Shown: positions 35,589 to 44,055 of the stretch, in pieces
How the letters are laid out: the number at the start of each line of letters is the position of its first letter
Numbering within the stretch: position 1 is the stretch's first letter
DNA from: Heliomarina sp018223035
GTDB taxonomy: Bacteria > Pseudomonadota > Alphaproteobacteria > Rhodobacterales > Rhodobacteraceae
DNA length: 64,000 nt
Direction: 5' to 3'
Assembly (NCBI GenBank): GCA_018223035.1
Contig: JAAEZD010000003.1
Location: 124,001-188,000, forward strand
The notes under the pieces: generated by a model
What the model was told of the DNA's origin: nothing
The model's input: the letters and a program-made list of their open reading frames with translations, nothing else
Database searches by the model: none
Made by a program: the position numbers and the translations under genes

Positions 35589-36881
35589 GTGTTGTCGAAT
35601 GAAAACAACCGTATCCGAAACCCTGTTGAACCACAGTCGATCAGAAACGTTCTGATCGTCGATGACAGTCGTTTGCAGCGCGAAATTCTTGCCAGATCGC
35701 TACGGAAATGGGGCTATCGGGTGGTTGAGGCTGAAAGCGCCGAACAGGCTCTGCTGCTATGTGCCAGCGCGAGTTTTGATCTGGTGCTCAGCGACTGGAT
35801 GATGCCGGGGATGAACGGGCTCGATTTCTGTCGCGCCTACCGGAATCTGCCGAATGAGGACTACGGGTACTTCATTCTTCTCACGTCCAAGAGCGAAAAG
35901 GTTGAAATCGCACGTGGTCTGGACGCTGGCGCCGATGATTTCCTGACCAAACCGGTAAATCAGAGCGAGTTGCGGGCCCGCATTTCTGCGGGCGACCGTA
36001 TCATCGCTATGCAGCGGGAGCTATCCGACAAAAACCGGATGATCGGTGAAACGCTGGACAAGCTTCAGGTCGCGTATGATTCGATAGATGCGGATCTGGT
36101 TCAGGCTCGCAAGATACAGCAATCGATGATACCTGACCGGACCCGCAAGTTTGGCAATTCTCAAGTCAGTCTGCTTTTAAAGCCTTGTGGGCACATCGGC
36201 GGTGACATGGTCGGGATGTTTGCACCGAACCCCGATCAGGTCGGTTTCTATTCGCTCGACGTATCCGGTCACGGGATAACCTCCGCTATGATGACCGCTC
36301 GACTGGGCGGATATTTCAGCCCGCGCTATTTCGACCAGAACTTGGGCGTAGAACATTTGGCGGATCAGACCCGCGCACTGCGCGACCCCGAAGACGTCGC
36401 AAAGGCGCTGAACGAACGACAGGTGGCCGATACCGGTATCGACGAATACTTTACCCTTGCCTACGGGACGATCGATTTGCCGTCTGGTCGGTTGAAACTG
36501 CTACAGGCGGGGCATCCGCATCCGCTTGTTTTGCGTCGCGATGGCAGTGTCGAGTTCGTCGGTCAGGGTGGGATACCCATCGGTCTTATCGAAAATGTCG
36601 ATTACACGATTTACGAGACTGTCTTTGAACCGGGCGACCGACTGTTGCTTTACTCGGATGGCTTTACTGAATGCCGCCTGAGCAATGGTGAGATGCTCGA
36701 TGCAGACGGGCTTTTGAAGCTCGTCGATGAATGCAGCGCTGGCCATTCCGGCAACGGTGTTTTCGGTCCAGAGTTTCTGGACGATCTGTTCTGGAACCTC
36801 GTTCAGGTCATGAACACGTCGAAAGGGATGGAGGATGACGTTTCAGCGGCCTTGATCGAATACGATGTTTCCTGCGGTTAA
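35589..36881 (+). CDS. Response regulator with PP2C/SpoIIE phosphatase output (RbaY-like)
   Basis: A 430-residue protein. Residues about 20-135 are a receiver domain (acidic pair D25-D26, phospho-acceptor D69 in LSDWMMPGMNG, lysine in LTKP near 121). A coiled linker (about 140-175) leads to a SpoIIE/PP2C serine phosphatase with the metal-binding GGDMVG and DVSGHG motifs and a final EDDVSAALI. Such proteins dephosphorylate anti-sigma-factor antagonists in partner switching; Rhodobacter capsulatus RbaY has this architecture. The GTG start is the first in frame. Confidence 0.88.
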   Translation: MLSNENNRIRNPVEPQSIRNVLIVDDSRLQREILARSLRKWGYRVVEAESAEQALLLCASASFDLVLSDWMMPGMNGLDFCRAYRNLPNEDYGYFILLTSKSEKVEIARGLDAGADDFLTKPVNQSELRARISAGDRIIAMQRELSDKNRMIGETLDKLQVAYDSIDADLVQARKIQQSMIPDRTRKFGNSQVSLLLKPCGHIGGDMVGMFAPNPDQVGFYSLDVSGHGITSAMMTARLGGYFSPRYFDQNLGVEHLADQTRALRDPEDVAKALNERQVADTGIDEYFTLAYGTIDLPSGRLKLLQAGHPHPLVLRRDGSVEFVGQGGIPIGLIENVDYTIYETVFEPGDRLLLYSDGFTECRLSNGEMLDADGLLKLVDECSAGHSGNGVFGPEFLDDLFWNLVQVMNTSKGMEDDVSAALIEYDVSCG

Positions 36882-37324
36882 CCGTAGCTTCTTGCGAATT
36901 CCGCGGCGAAATGCCGGTCTCCATCATTGGCAAGCAGATCAATGGTTTCGTTAAACGGCAACCAAACTGCTTCGTGCGCCGGTTCCGAGGGCATACCCAT
37001 GCGAACGACCGGGCGCGCAATGAAGATGTGGCAGATCTTTTCCGCCCAGATGTCATATTCGGGCATGAACACAAACCGCCTGAAAATTCCCATTTTCTGC
37101 GGAGTTGCGATGTGCCACCCGGTTTCCTCAAGCACTTCGCGGTGTAATGCCGTGATCACCGATTCACCCGGATCGATGCCGCCACCTGGCAACTGTATTT
37201 CCGGGAGCGGCTCGCTCTGATGCGTGACGAGGAATTGACCCGCACGGGGCAACAAGGCATAGGCGCCAGGACGTCTTGTATACTTTCTGCCCCTCTCTGG
37301 CGGTTGTCCGAAACGTCTGATCAC
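36878..37324 (-). CDS. Nudix hydrolase
   Basis: A 148-residue Nudix protein; the Nudix box GGGIDPGESVITALHREV followed by LEETGW is complete. The start at GTG 37324 (VIRRFGQPPERG) has AAAGGG upstream; a longer frame to 37549 is rejected because it would run through hslO and its promoter. The substrate is unknown. The 3' end overlaps the REC-phosphatase stop by 4 nt (convergent), and the gene diverges from hslO. Confidence 0.85.
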   Translation of the reverse strand: MIRRFGQPPERGRKYTRRPGAYALLPRAGQFLVTHQSEPLPEIQLPGGGIDPGESVITALHREVLEETGWHIATPQKMGIFRRFVFMPEYDIWAEKICHIFIARPVVRMGMPSEPAHEAVWLPFNETIDLLANDGDRHFAAEFARSYG

Positions 37325-37332
37325 TGGCTTGC

Positions 37333-37362
37333 CCTTTCTAACCCGGCAAGTTGTGCCTATAT
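37333..37362 (+). promoter_or_regulatory. RpoH-like heat-shock promoter of hslO
   Basis: A -10 of CCTATAT (37356-37362) matches the alphaproteobacterial RpoH form CYTATNT; a weaker -35, CCTTTC (37333-37338), lies 17 nt upstream. The distance to the hslO ATG is 39 nt. The position and gene (a redox heat-shock chaperone) make this plausible. Confidence 0.42.
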
Positions 37363-37401
37363 TCCGGCCGTATGCCAAGACAAGGCGTTTAAGGAAACCC
37401 C

Positions 37402-38388
37402 ATGACCATTGGACCAAAACTCGCGTGGGACGATACAGTCCTACCCTTTCAGCTTGATGTTTCGAACATGCGCGGTCGGGTTGCCCGGCTTGACGGCGTG
37501 CTCGACGGCATCCTGAAACAGCACGATTATCCAAGGCAGGTAGAAGCACTTGTCGCAGAGATGGCGTTGCTTACAGCCCTGATCGGGCAGACGATCAAAC
37601 TGCGTTGGAAACTGTCCCTGCAGGTACAGTCCAAGGGAGCGATCCGGATGATCGCCACCGATTACTTTGCGCCCCAAAAAGAGGGTGAGGCCGCCCGAAT
37701 CCGTGCCTATGCAAGCTTTGACTCTGAACTTATCGATCAGACCGATACGAAAGATCTTCTTAGTGAAGGGTATTTTGCCATCCTGATCGACCAAGGCAAG
37801 GGATCGGCGCCCTATCAGGGGATAACGCCGCTGACCGGGAATAGTCTGCGTGAATGCGCCGAGGCATATTTCGCACAGTCAGAGCAATTGCCGACTCGGT
37901 TTTCTCTCAGCTTCGGTCTCTCGTCCGAGCCCGGCGTAGATGAGCATTGGCGTGCTGGCGGTATCATGCTGCAACATATGCCTAAAGCATCGCCCTTTGT
38001 CGCGGATCAGGCTGGGTCTGGCGATGTGCTGAGTGCGGATGATCTCGTCGACGGTGAAGAAGGTGAACACTGGAACCGTGTGAACATTCTTCTGGATACC
38101 GTCGAAGAGCTTGAACTAATCGGCCCGACCATTCCGCCGACAGATCTGCTGGTGCGCCTGTTCCACGAAGAAGCGCCGCGTGTTTACGATGCACAGGCCG
38201 TACGCTTCGGGTGCACCTGTTCGGAGGATCGGGTGCGTCAGAGCCTGTCGATCTATTCGGCGCGCGACATCGAGAAGATGACGACGGATGAGGGACGGGT
38301 AACGGCTGATTGCCAATTCTGTGGTGCTCATTACGATTTGGACCCGGCCACAGTTGGCTTTGAGGCAGGTCAGGACGATGGCAACTGA
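37402..38388 (+). CDS. hslO: Hsp33, redox-activated chaperone
   Basis: A 328-residue holdase activated by oxidation. The N-terminal chaperone core is followed by a zinc switch with four cysteines: CTC (in FGCTCSEDRV, near residues 271-273) and CQFC (near 304-307). A short acidic extension follows. AAGGAAACC serves as ribosome site. It overlaps the next Nudix gene by 11 nt, which starts the run hslO-nudix-cca. Confidence 0.95.
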   Translation: MTIGPKLAWDDTVLPFQLDVSNMRGRVARLDGVLDGILKQHDYPRQVEALVAEMALLTALIGQTIKLRWKLSLQVQSKGAIRMIATDYFAPQKEGEAARIRAYASFDSELIDQTDTKDLLSEGYFAILIDQGKGSAPYQGITPLTGNSLRECAEAYFAQSEQLPTRFSLSFGLSSEPGVDEHWRAGGIMLQHMPKASPFVADQAGSGDVLSADDLVDGEEGEHWNRVNILLDTVEELELIGPTIPPTDLLVRLFHEEAPRVYDAQAVRFGCTCSEDRVRQSLSIYSARDIEKMTTDEGRVTADCQFCGAHYDLDPATVGFEAGQDDGN

Positions 38389-38977
38389 TATCGTTGCGCG
38401 GCTGCGCCGTGCTCTTGAGCATGAGGGCGAGTCGTCATCCGATTTTGACCTGAATCCCGGTACAGTTCTTCCCGAAGGACGGAAACTGCGGTCAGCTGGC
38501 GTGCTAATAGCAGTTTCCGTTTTCGGTGATCGCCCCGAAATCCTCCTGACGAAACGCTCCTCCGTTCTGAAGCACCATCCGGGCCAGATTGCATTTCCCG
38601 GCGGTAAACAGGAAGAAAGCGACGCCAATGTCACAGCTGCGGCCCTGCGAGAGGCCTCGGAAGAGGTTGGTTTGCCGGTCGATGTGCCACGGGTCATCGG
38701 GCATATGCCGGCGCATGAAACGGTAACCGGGTTCATGGTTACGCCGGTCGTGGCGGTGCTGGAGCAACCCTTTGATGCCATAGCGGAGCCCGGCGAAGTC
38801 GAGGAAGTATTTTCTGTACCGTTCGAGCATCTGATGACTCCGGCAAATTACCTTGTTGAGTCTAGACGTTGGCGAGGCAGCCGCCGGCATTATTACACGG
38901 TGCCTTACGGACCTTATTACATCTGGGGTGCGACAGCCCGGATGCTGCGTGCCCTCGCCGCGAGGTTCGAGCAGTGA
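38378..38977 (+). CDS. CoA pyrophosphatase (Nudix, NudL type)
   Basis: A 199-residue protein. The CoA-type Nudix region has HHPGQIAFPGGKQEE followed by AALREASEEVG, in which the UPF0035 signature (GQxxFPGG) precedes the Nudix box, pointing to cleavage of CoA or acyl-CoA. The start at 38378 (MATDIVARLRRALE) is inside hslO; upstream in-frame starts would give more overlap. Its TGA overlaps the next ATG. Confidence 0.9.
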   Translation: MATDIVARLRRALEHEGESSSDFDLNPGTVLPEGRKLRSAGVLIAVSVFGDRPEILLTKRSSVLKHHPGQIAFPGGKQEESDANVTAAALREASEEVGLPVDVPRVIGHMPAHETVTGFMVTPVVAVLEQPFDAIAEPGEVEEVFSVPFEHLMTPANYLVESRRWRGSRRHYYTVPYGPYYIWGATARMLRALAARFEQ

Positions 38978-40128
38978 TGCGGCTGACCGCCGACTGGCTG
39001 ACAAGACCGGCCACTCAGGCGGTCTGTACGGCACTGTCTGCCGGCGGCGCCAAGGCCTATTTTGTCGGCGGCTGCGTCCGGAATACTATCATCAATGCCG
39101 GTGTCAGTGACATTGATATCGCCACGGATGCGCGCCCCGAAAAAATCATCGAATTCGCTCGATCTGCGGGACTGAAAGCAATTCCCACTGGCATCGATCA
39201 TGGAACGGTAACCCTTGTGTCCGGCGGCATCCCGCACGAAGTCACCACATTTCGGCGCGATGTGAAAACGGACGGCCGACACGCGGTGGTCTCCTTTTCG
39301 AACGATATCGCCGAAGACGCCGCGCGGCGAGATTTTACGATGAATGCGCTTTACGCCACTCCCGAAGGAACGCTGGTCGATCCGATGAACGGATTGCCGG
39401 ACTTGCAGGATCGCCGGGTGCGGTTTATTGGCGATGCCATATCCCGAATTCGCGAGGACTATCTGCGCTCCCTTCGGTACTTCCGGTTCCACGCATGGTA
39501 CGGCGCCCCGGGGAACGGTATGGATTCCGATGCGCTTGCAGCCATCGCGCAAGAGGTCGATGGTCTTGGACGCATATCACGCGAACGCATAGGGGCTGAG
39601 CTTTTGAAATTACTGGCTGCGCTCGACCCCGCTGCGTCGGTCGCTGCAATGCGCGCCACCGGCGTACTGGCACAGGTTCTTCCCGGTGCCGATGACACCG
39701 CGCTGGGCCCATTGATCCATTGCGAGGATCAGGCGAACGCTGCACCGGATGCCATCCGCCGACTTTCAGCGTTGGGCGGCAATCACGCCGGGGATGCGCT
39801 GCGGCTGAGCAAGGCGCAGTCGGCCCGATTGGCCACGCTGGCCGACAACATCGGATCCACTTGCGATGCGGCTGAACTTGGATACCGGCTGGGTTATGAT
39901 TTGGCGAAAGACGTAATGCTGCTTCGTTCTGCGGTCACGGGAAACCCTTGGGCGTCTGCAACCGATGAGCAATTGAAAATCGGGAGCAAAGCGGATTTTC
40001 CTGTTTCTGCAAAGGACCTTATGCCCGAATTTTCAGGTCCCGACCTTGGGCGCAAACTGGCGGAACTTGAAGGAAAGTGGATCGCCAGCGGATTTTTGGC
40101 GACACGGTCGGACCTGCTCGCGTCATGA
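38977..40128 (+). CDS. cca: CCA tRNA nucleotidyltransferase
   Basis: A 383-residue class II nucleotidyltransferase adding or repairing the 3'-CCA of tRNA. The catalytic region has YFVGGCVRN and DIDIATDARPEK (metal-binding DxD), then RRDFTMNALY and the RIREDYLRSLRYFRF neck motif. The ATG overlaps the upstream stop (TGATG). A longer frame from 38869 lies inside the Nudix gene and is rejected. It ends the hslO unit; a 208-nt control region follows. Confidence 0.94.
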   Translation: MRLTADWLTRPATQAVCTALSAGGAKAYFVGGCVRNTIINAGVSDIDIATDARPEKIIEFARSAGLKAIPTGIDHGTVTLVSGGIPHEVTTFRRDVKTDGRHAVVSFSNDIAEDAARRDFTMNALYATPEGTLVDPMNGLPDLQDRRVRFIGDAISRIREDYLRSLRYFRFHAWYGAPGNGMDSDALAAIAQEVDGLGRISRERIGAELLKLLAALDPAASVAAMRATGVLAQVLPGADDTALGPLIHCEDQANAAPDAIRRLSALGGNHAGDALRLSKAQSARLATLADNIGSTCDAAELGYRLGYDLAKDVMLLRSAVTGNPWASATDEQLKIGSKADFPVSAKDLMPEFSGPDLGRKLAELEGKWIASGFLATRSDLLAS

Positions 40129-40168
40129 AAACTTCACCACACGCCGTCAGAAAATGCACCCGGATGGG

Positions 40169-40197
40169 GTGACAAAACGATTCCGCTCGGCTATCGC
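40169..40197 (+). promoter_or_regulatory. Candidate promoter of the ABC exporter leader
   Basis: GTGACA (40169-40174), 17-nt spacer, TATCGC (40192-40197). The predicted start near 40204 lies just before the minigene ribosome site. Confidence 0.42.
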
Positions 40198-40208
40198 TAC
40201 GTCAATCG

Positions 40209-40338
40209 ATATCGGAGGAATGCAAATGTATTACGGGCTCTGGTTTATTTAAGCTGACCGCCCCGTAACGGGTGCGCAGTTGACGGCACCCCACACTACA
40301 TTTGCGCCTACTCGCTCGCCAAGGAGCACCTCCGATAT
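40209..40338 (+). promoter_or_regulatory. Structured leader of the ABC exporter operon with 10-bp inverted repeat
   Basis: ATATCGGAGG (40209-40218), which includes the minigene ribosome site, is a perfect reverse complement of CCTCCGATAT (40329-40338), which covers the first two bases of the ABC start codon. Between them CCCG/CGGG (40262-40265, 40269-40272) and GGGTGC/GCACCC (40270-40275, 40286-40291) are mutually exclusive hairpins. The layout resembles a translation-controlled switch. Confidence 0.45.
40226..40252 (+). CDS. Possible 8-codon leader peptide MYYGLWFI
   Basis: An ATG with GGAGG (40214-40218) at an ideal 7-nt spacing opens an 8-residue frame ending in TAA. The peptide is hydrophobic and aromatic (Tyr, Tyr, Trp, Phe). 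Another ATG at 40220, 1 nt after the ribosome site, would add two residues. Size and position suggest a regulatory leader for the ABC genes; whether it is translated is unknown. Confidence 0.38.
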   Translation: MYYGLWFI

Positions 40339-42175
40339 GTTTCGTTTCTTTGAAAATCTTGTTGATCCCTATGTTTCCTACGAGGAAAAGGATCGCCCTC
40401 CGACAAGGCTCTGGCCGTTCATGCGGGATCTTTGCGGACCGTTCTGGAGGGTGTTCCTCTGGACCGCGCTCCTGTCCGTAATCGTTGCTGCGATAGAGGT
40501 CGGCCTGATCTGGTACATGGGCCGTCTCGTCGACATTCTTGGCGGCGATCCGGCCGACGTATGGCAGCGCTACGGGCTTGAAATCACTCTGGTCGGCTTG
40601 TTCCTGCTGACGCTGCGTCCGCTTATTTCCGCGCTGGACGTGGTTTTGCTGAACAATACGATCCTGCCCAATTTCACGACGGTTTTCCGCTGGCGGGCGC
40701 ACCGGCATGTTCTTCGGCAATCGGTCGGCTGGTTCGAGAACGATTTCGCCGGACGTATCGCGAACCGTATCGTTCAGGCTCCGCCGGCAGCGGGCGAGGT
40801 GGTGTTTCAGGTCTTCGATGCGATTTCCTTTTCGCTGGCCTATCTGGTGGGCGCTGCCGTTCTTTTGATCACCGCCGATGTTCGGCTGATCCTGCCGCTG
40901 CTGGCATGGTTCGTACTTTACGGATTCCTGATCCGCTGGACTGTTGCAAACGTCGGGCCTGCCTCCAAGGCCGCGGCCGATGCCCGGTCAACCTTCACTG
41001 GCCGGGTTGTCGACAGCTACACCAATATCAGCTCGGTGAAGATGTTTGCGCATGATGACCGTGAACTGGATTATGCCAAGGAAGCCATCGAGGCCGCGCG
41101 CGCCTCGTTTCAGGTCGAAATGCGTATCTTTACCAAGATGGACCTCGCACTTGTCACGCTCAACGGTCTGCTGATCGTTGGCGTGGTCGGCTGGGCCATC
41201 GTGTTGTGGTATCAGGGCTTGGCGAGTGTGGGTGTTGTCGCAGCCGCGACCGCTCTGACTCTGCGTCTGAACGCCATGACTGGATGGATCATGTGGGCGC
41301 TGACGTCGTTTTTCCGTGAACTCGGCGTTGTGGCCGAGGGTATGGAAACGATCGCGCAGCCGATTGATCTGGTCGATGCGCCAGGGGCCAAGCCTTTGCA
41401 ACTCGATCGCGAACGTGTGGAGCTGCAGGACCTGTCGCACCACTATGGCCGTGGGACTGGTGGATTGGACAAGCTAAACCTGACCATCGAGCCGGGTGAA
41501 AAGGTCGGGCTGATCGGGCGGTCTGGTGCCGGAAAGTCGACTTTGGTCAAGCTGCTCCTGCGTTTCTATGATCCGGATTCTGGTCGGGTTCTGATGGATG
41601 GTCAGGATATCGCGCGCGTTCAGCAGGAAAGTCTGCGCAGTCATATCGGTATGGTCCAGCAGGACAGTGCCCTTTTGCACCGTTCGGTCCGTGAGAATAT
41701 TCTCTATGGTCGGCCAGAGGCTACTGAGGAAGAGATCATCGCCGCGGCCCGGCAGGCGCAGGCCCATGATTTCATTATGGATCTAGTCGATCCACAGGGT
41801 CGTCGTGGCTATGATGCGCAGGTAGGTGAACGGGGTATCAAGCTGTCTGGCGGGCAGCGCCAGCGGGTGACCTTGGCGCGGGTGATTCTAAAGGACGCGC
41901 CGATCCTATTGCTTGACGAGGCTACCAGCGCGCTGGACTCCGAGGTCGAAGCCGAAATCCAGAAGACGCTCTATGGCATGATGGAAGGCAAAACGGTCAT
42001 TGCCATCGCCCACCGCCTGTCCACCATTGCTCAGATGGACCGCATTCTTGTTCTAGATCAGGGACATATCGTCGAGCAAGGCAGCCATGACGTGCTTTTA
42101 GCCTCGGGCGGGCTATATGCCGAGTTCTGGGCACGCCAGTCTGGCGGGTTCCTGAATACCGAGGCAGCTGAATGA
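40337..42175 (+). CDS. ABC exporter, fused membrane/ATPase half-transporter, subunit A
   Basis: A 612-residue type I exporter half: six hydrophobic helices (about residues 25-310) and an ATPase with Walker A GRSGAGKST (about 395-403), signature LSGGQ, and Walker B ILLLDEATSALDSE. The start at 40337 (MFRFFENLVDPY) has AAGGAG 10 nt upstream. It overlaps a sister gene by 4 nt, so the functional unit is probably a heterodimer. It is MsbA/multidrug-like; the substrate is not evident. Confidence 0.92.
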   Translation: MFRFFENLVDPYVSYEEKDRPPTRLWPFMRDLCGPFWRVFLWTALLSVIVAAIEVGLIWYMGRLVDILGGDPADVWQRYGLEITLVGLFLLTLRPLISALDVVLLNNTILPNFTTVFRWRAHRHVLRQSVGWFENDFAGRIANRIVQAPPAAGEVVFQVFDAISFSLAYLVGAAVLLITADVRLILPLLAWFVLYGFLIRWTVANVGPASKAAADARSTFTGRVVDSYTNISSVKMFAHDDRELDYAKEAIEAARASFQVEMRIFTKMDLALVTLNGLLIVGVVGWAIVLWYQGLASVGVVAAATALTLRLNAMTGWIMWALTSFFRELGVVAEGMETIAQPIDLVDAPGAKPLQLDRERVELQDLSHHYGRGTGGLDKLNLTIEPGEKVGLIGRSGAGKSTLVKLLLRFYDPDSGRVLMDGQDIARVQQESLRSHIGMVQQDSALLHRSVRENILYGRPEATEEEIIAAARQAQAHDFIMDLVDPQGRRGYDAQVGERGIKLSGGQRQRVTLARVILKDAPILLLDEATSALDSEVEAEIQKTLYGMMEGKTVIAIAHRLSTIAQMDRILVLDQGHIVEQGSHDVLLASGGLYAEFWARQSGGFLNTEAAE

Positions 42176-44016
42176 AAACAGGCTCAAGGCTTGGCGATAT
42201 GATCGATTCCTTCCGTCCTGCGGAAGGACCGCCGCCCCAGACCTTGGGCGCGTTTATGCGCTGGTGTCTTTCGGGCGCTTGGCCAGCGCTCTGGCTGGCG
42301 GCCGCCCTTTCAGCGGCGGCCGGGGCGGTAGAAGCGGGCACGGCATGGATCCTCGGGCTTGTCATTGATGCCGCCACGGCTTCGGGGCAGGGAAACTTCT
42401 TTGATGGGTCCAACCTTGGCATCATCGTCATGGCGGTCGCCTTCTTCCTCGTGGCGAGGCCAATTCTCTTTGGCCTTTCCTCTGCCTCGAATTCGATCAT
42501 CGTGCAGCCCAATGTGAACCCTCTGGTGCTCTCGCGTCTGCATCGTTGGACGCTTGGGCAGGCGGTCAAGTTCTTCGACGACGATTTCGCGGGTCGCATC
42601 GCGCAAAAGCAAATGCAATGTGCGCGCGCTGTGACGGATGTCGCCTCGGAAACGATCAACGTCATCGCATTCGCGCTGGCCTCATTGGCCGGGGCAATGG
42701 TGCTTTTGTCGAGTATTGGCGGCTGGATCACTGTCATCTTCACCGTTTGGCTGGTCGGTTATTTTTCTTTGATCATGTGGTTTCTGCCGCGCATCCGGCG
42801 CTTGGCGGCCGGTCGGGCCAGCGCGCGTGCGATGGTGTCGGGACAGGTGGTCGACACGATTACGAACATCAAGACGGTCAAGCTTTTCGCCCATGCAGAT
42901 CACGAAGACCGCGCCGCGCTGGGCGCGATGAGCACTTTCCGAAGCAGGGCGCTTGAATTCGGATATCTCTCGGCAGCCTTCCGGTTCTGCCTGATGTCTC
43001 TTGCCGGGCTGTTACCCGTGCTGCTGATCGGCGGAACCCTCTTGCTTTGGCAAAATGGTGTCGCCAGCGAAGGTGATATCGTCGCTGCCGGAGCGGTGTC
43101 GATTCGTATCGCTCAGATGACCGGCTGGGTGAGCTTTACCCTTATGGCCATCTATTCCAACCTTGGCGAAGTCGAAGACGGAATGCGGACCCTTACCCCG
43201 CGCATCCGACTGCAGGACCCGGAAGATACGCCACATCTTGCGGTATCGAACGGCGAAATCGTTTTCGACAATGTGAACTTTGCCTACGGCAGGGATCATG
43301 GCGGCGTCGAAAATATCAATCTCACCATCCAGCCGGGTGAGAAACTGGGCATCGTCGGTGCCTCGGGGGCTGGCAAATCCACGCTCGTTTCGCTGTTGCT
43401 CAAGCTCTACAAAGGCGAATCCGGCGAAATCCGGATCGACGGTCAGAATATCGAAAATATCACTCAGGAAAGTCTGCGCCGCCAGATCGGCATGGTTACG
43501 CAGGAAACCGCGATGTTCAATCGCTCTGCCAAGGACAACATCCTTTATGGTCGTCCCGAGGCAAGCTGGGAAGACTTGCTCGCCGCGACGGAAAAAGCCG
43601 AAGCGCACGATTTCATCTTGGACCTGGAAGATCACAAGGGGCGCAAAGGATATGACGCTCATCTGGGTGAACGCGGCGTAAAGCTTTCCGGCGGCCAGAG
43701 GCAGCGCATCGCGCTGGCCCGCGCCATCCTGAAAGACGCGCCGATTCTGGTCTTGGACGAAGCGACAAGCGCGCTAGATTCCGAAGTCGAGGCCGCTATT
43801 CAGTCGGCGCTGGAGCGGGTGATGGAGGGTAAGACCGTTCTGGCCATTGCGCACCGTCTTTCAACCCTGTCTGAAATGGACCGGATCATGGTCATGGATA
43901 ACGGTCGGATCGCGGAAATCGGGACACACGAAAGCTTGTTGGCCAAAGGGGGACTCTATGCTCAGTTCTGGAACAGGCAATCTGGCGGTTTTATCGGTGC
44001 CGAGGCCGCTGAATGA
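42172..44016 (+). CDS. ABC exporter, fused membrane/ATPase half-transporter, subunit B
   Basis: A 614-residue paralogue of the preceding protein, beginning in its stop codon (ATGA). Membrane domain about residues 35-320; Walker A GASGAGKST, signature LSGGQ, Walker B ILVLDEATSALDSE. Both subunits end in the near-identical WxRQSGGFxxxEAAE, showing a tandem duplication. Both Walker B motifs keep the catalytic glutamate, so neither site is obviously degenerate, unlike many heterodimeric exporters. Confidence 0.92.
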   Translation: MKTGSRLGDMIDSFRPAEGPPPQTLGAFMRWCLSGAWPALWLAAALSAAAGAVEAGTAWILGLVIDAATASGQGNFFDGSNLGIIVMAVAFFLVARPILFGLSSASNSIIVQPNVNPLVLSRLHRWTLGQAVKFFDDDFAGRIAQKQMQCARAVTDVASETINVIAFALASLAGAMVLLSSIGGWITVIFTVWLVGYFSLIMWFLPRIRRLAAGRASARAMVSGQVVDTITNIKTVKLFAHADHEDRAALGAMSTFRSRALEFGYLSAAFRFCLMSLAGLLPVLLIGGTLLLWQNGVASEGDIVAAGAVSIRIAQMTGWVSFTLMAIYSNLGEVEDGMRTLTPRIRLQDPEDTPHLAVSNGEIVFDNVNFAYGRDHGGVENINLTIQPGEKLGIVGASGAGKSTLVSLLLKLYKGESGEIRIDGQNIENITQESLRRQIGMVTQETAMFNRSAKDNILYGRPEASWEDLLAATEKAEAHDFILDLEDHKGRKGYDAHLGERGVKLSGGQRQRIALARAILKDAPILVLDEATSALDSEVEAAIQSALERVMEGKTVLAIAHRLSTLSEMDRIMVMDNGRIAEIGTHESLLAKGGLYAQFWNRQSGGFIGAEAAE

Positions 44017-44055
44017 CATTGTCTAACCGGTCGACTAGCCGATAAGACAACTTTC

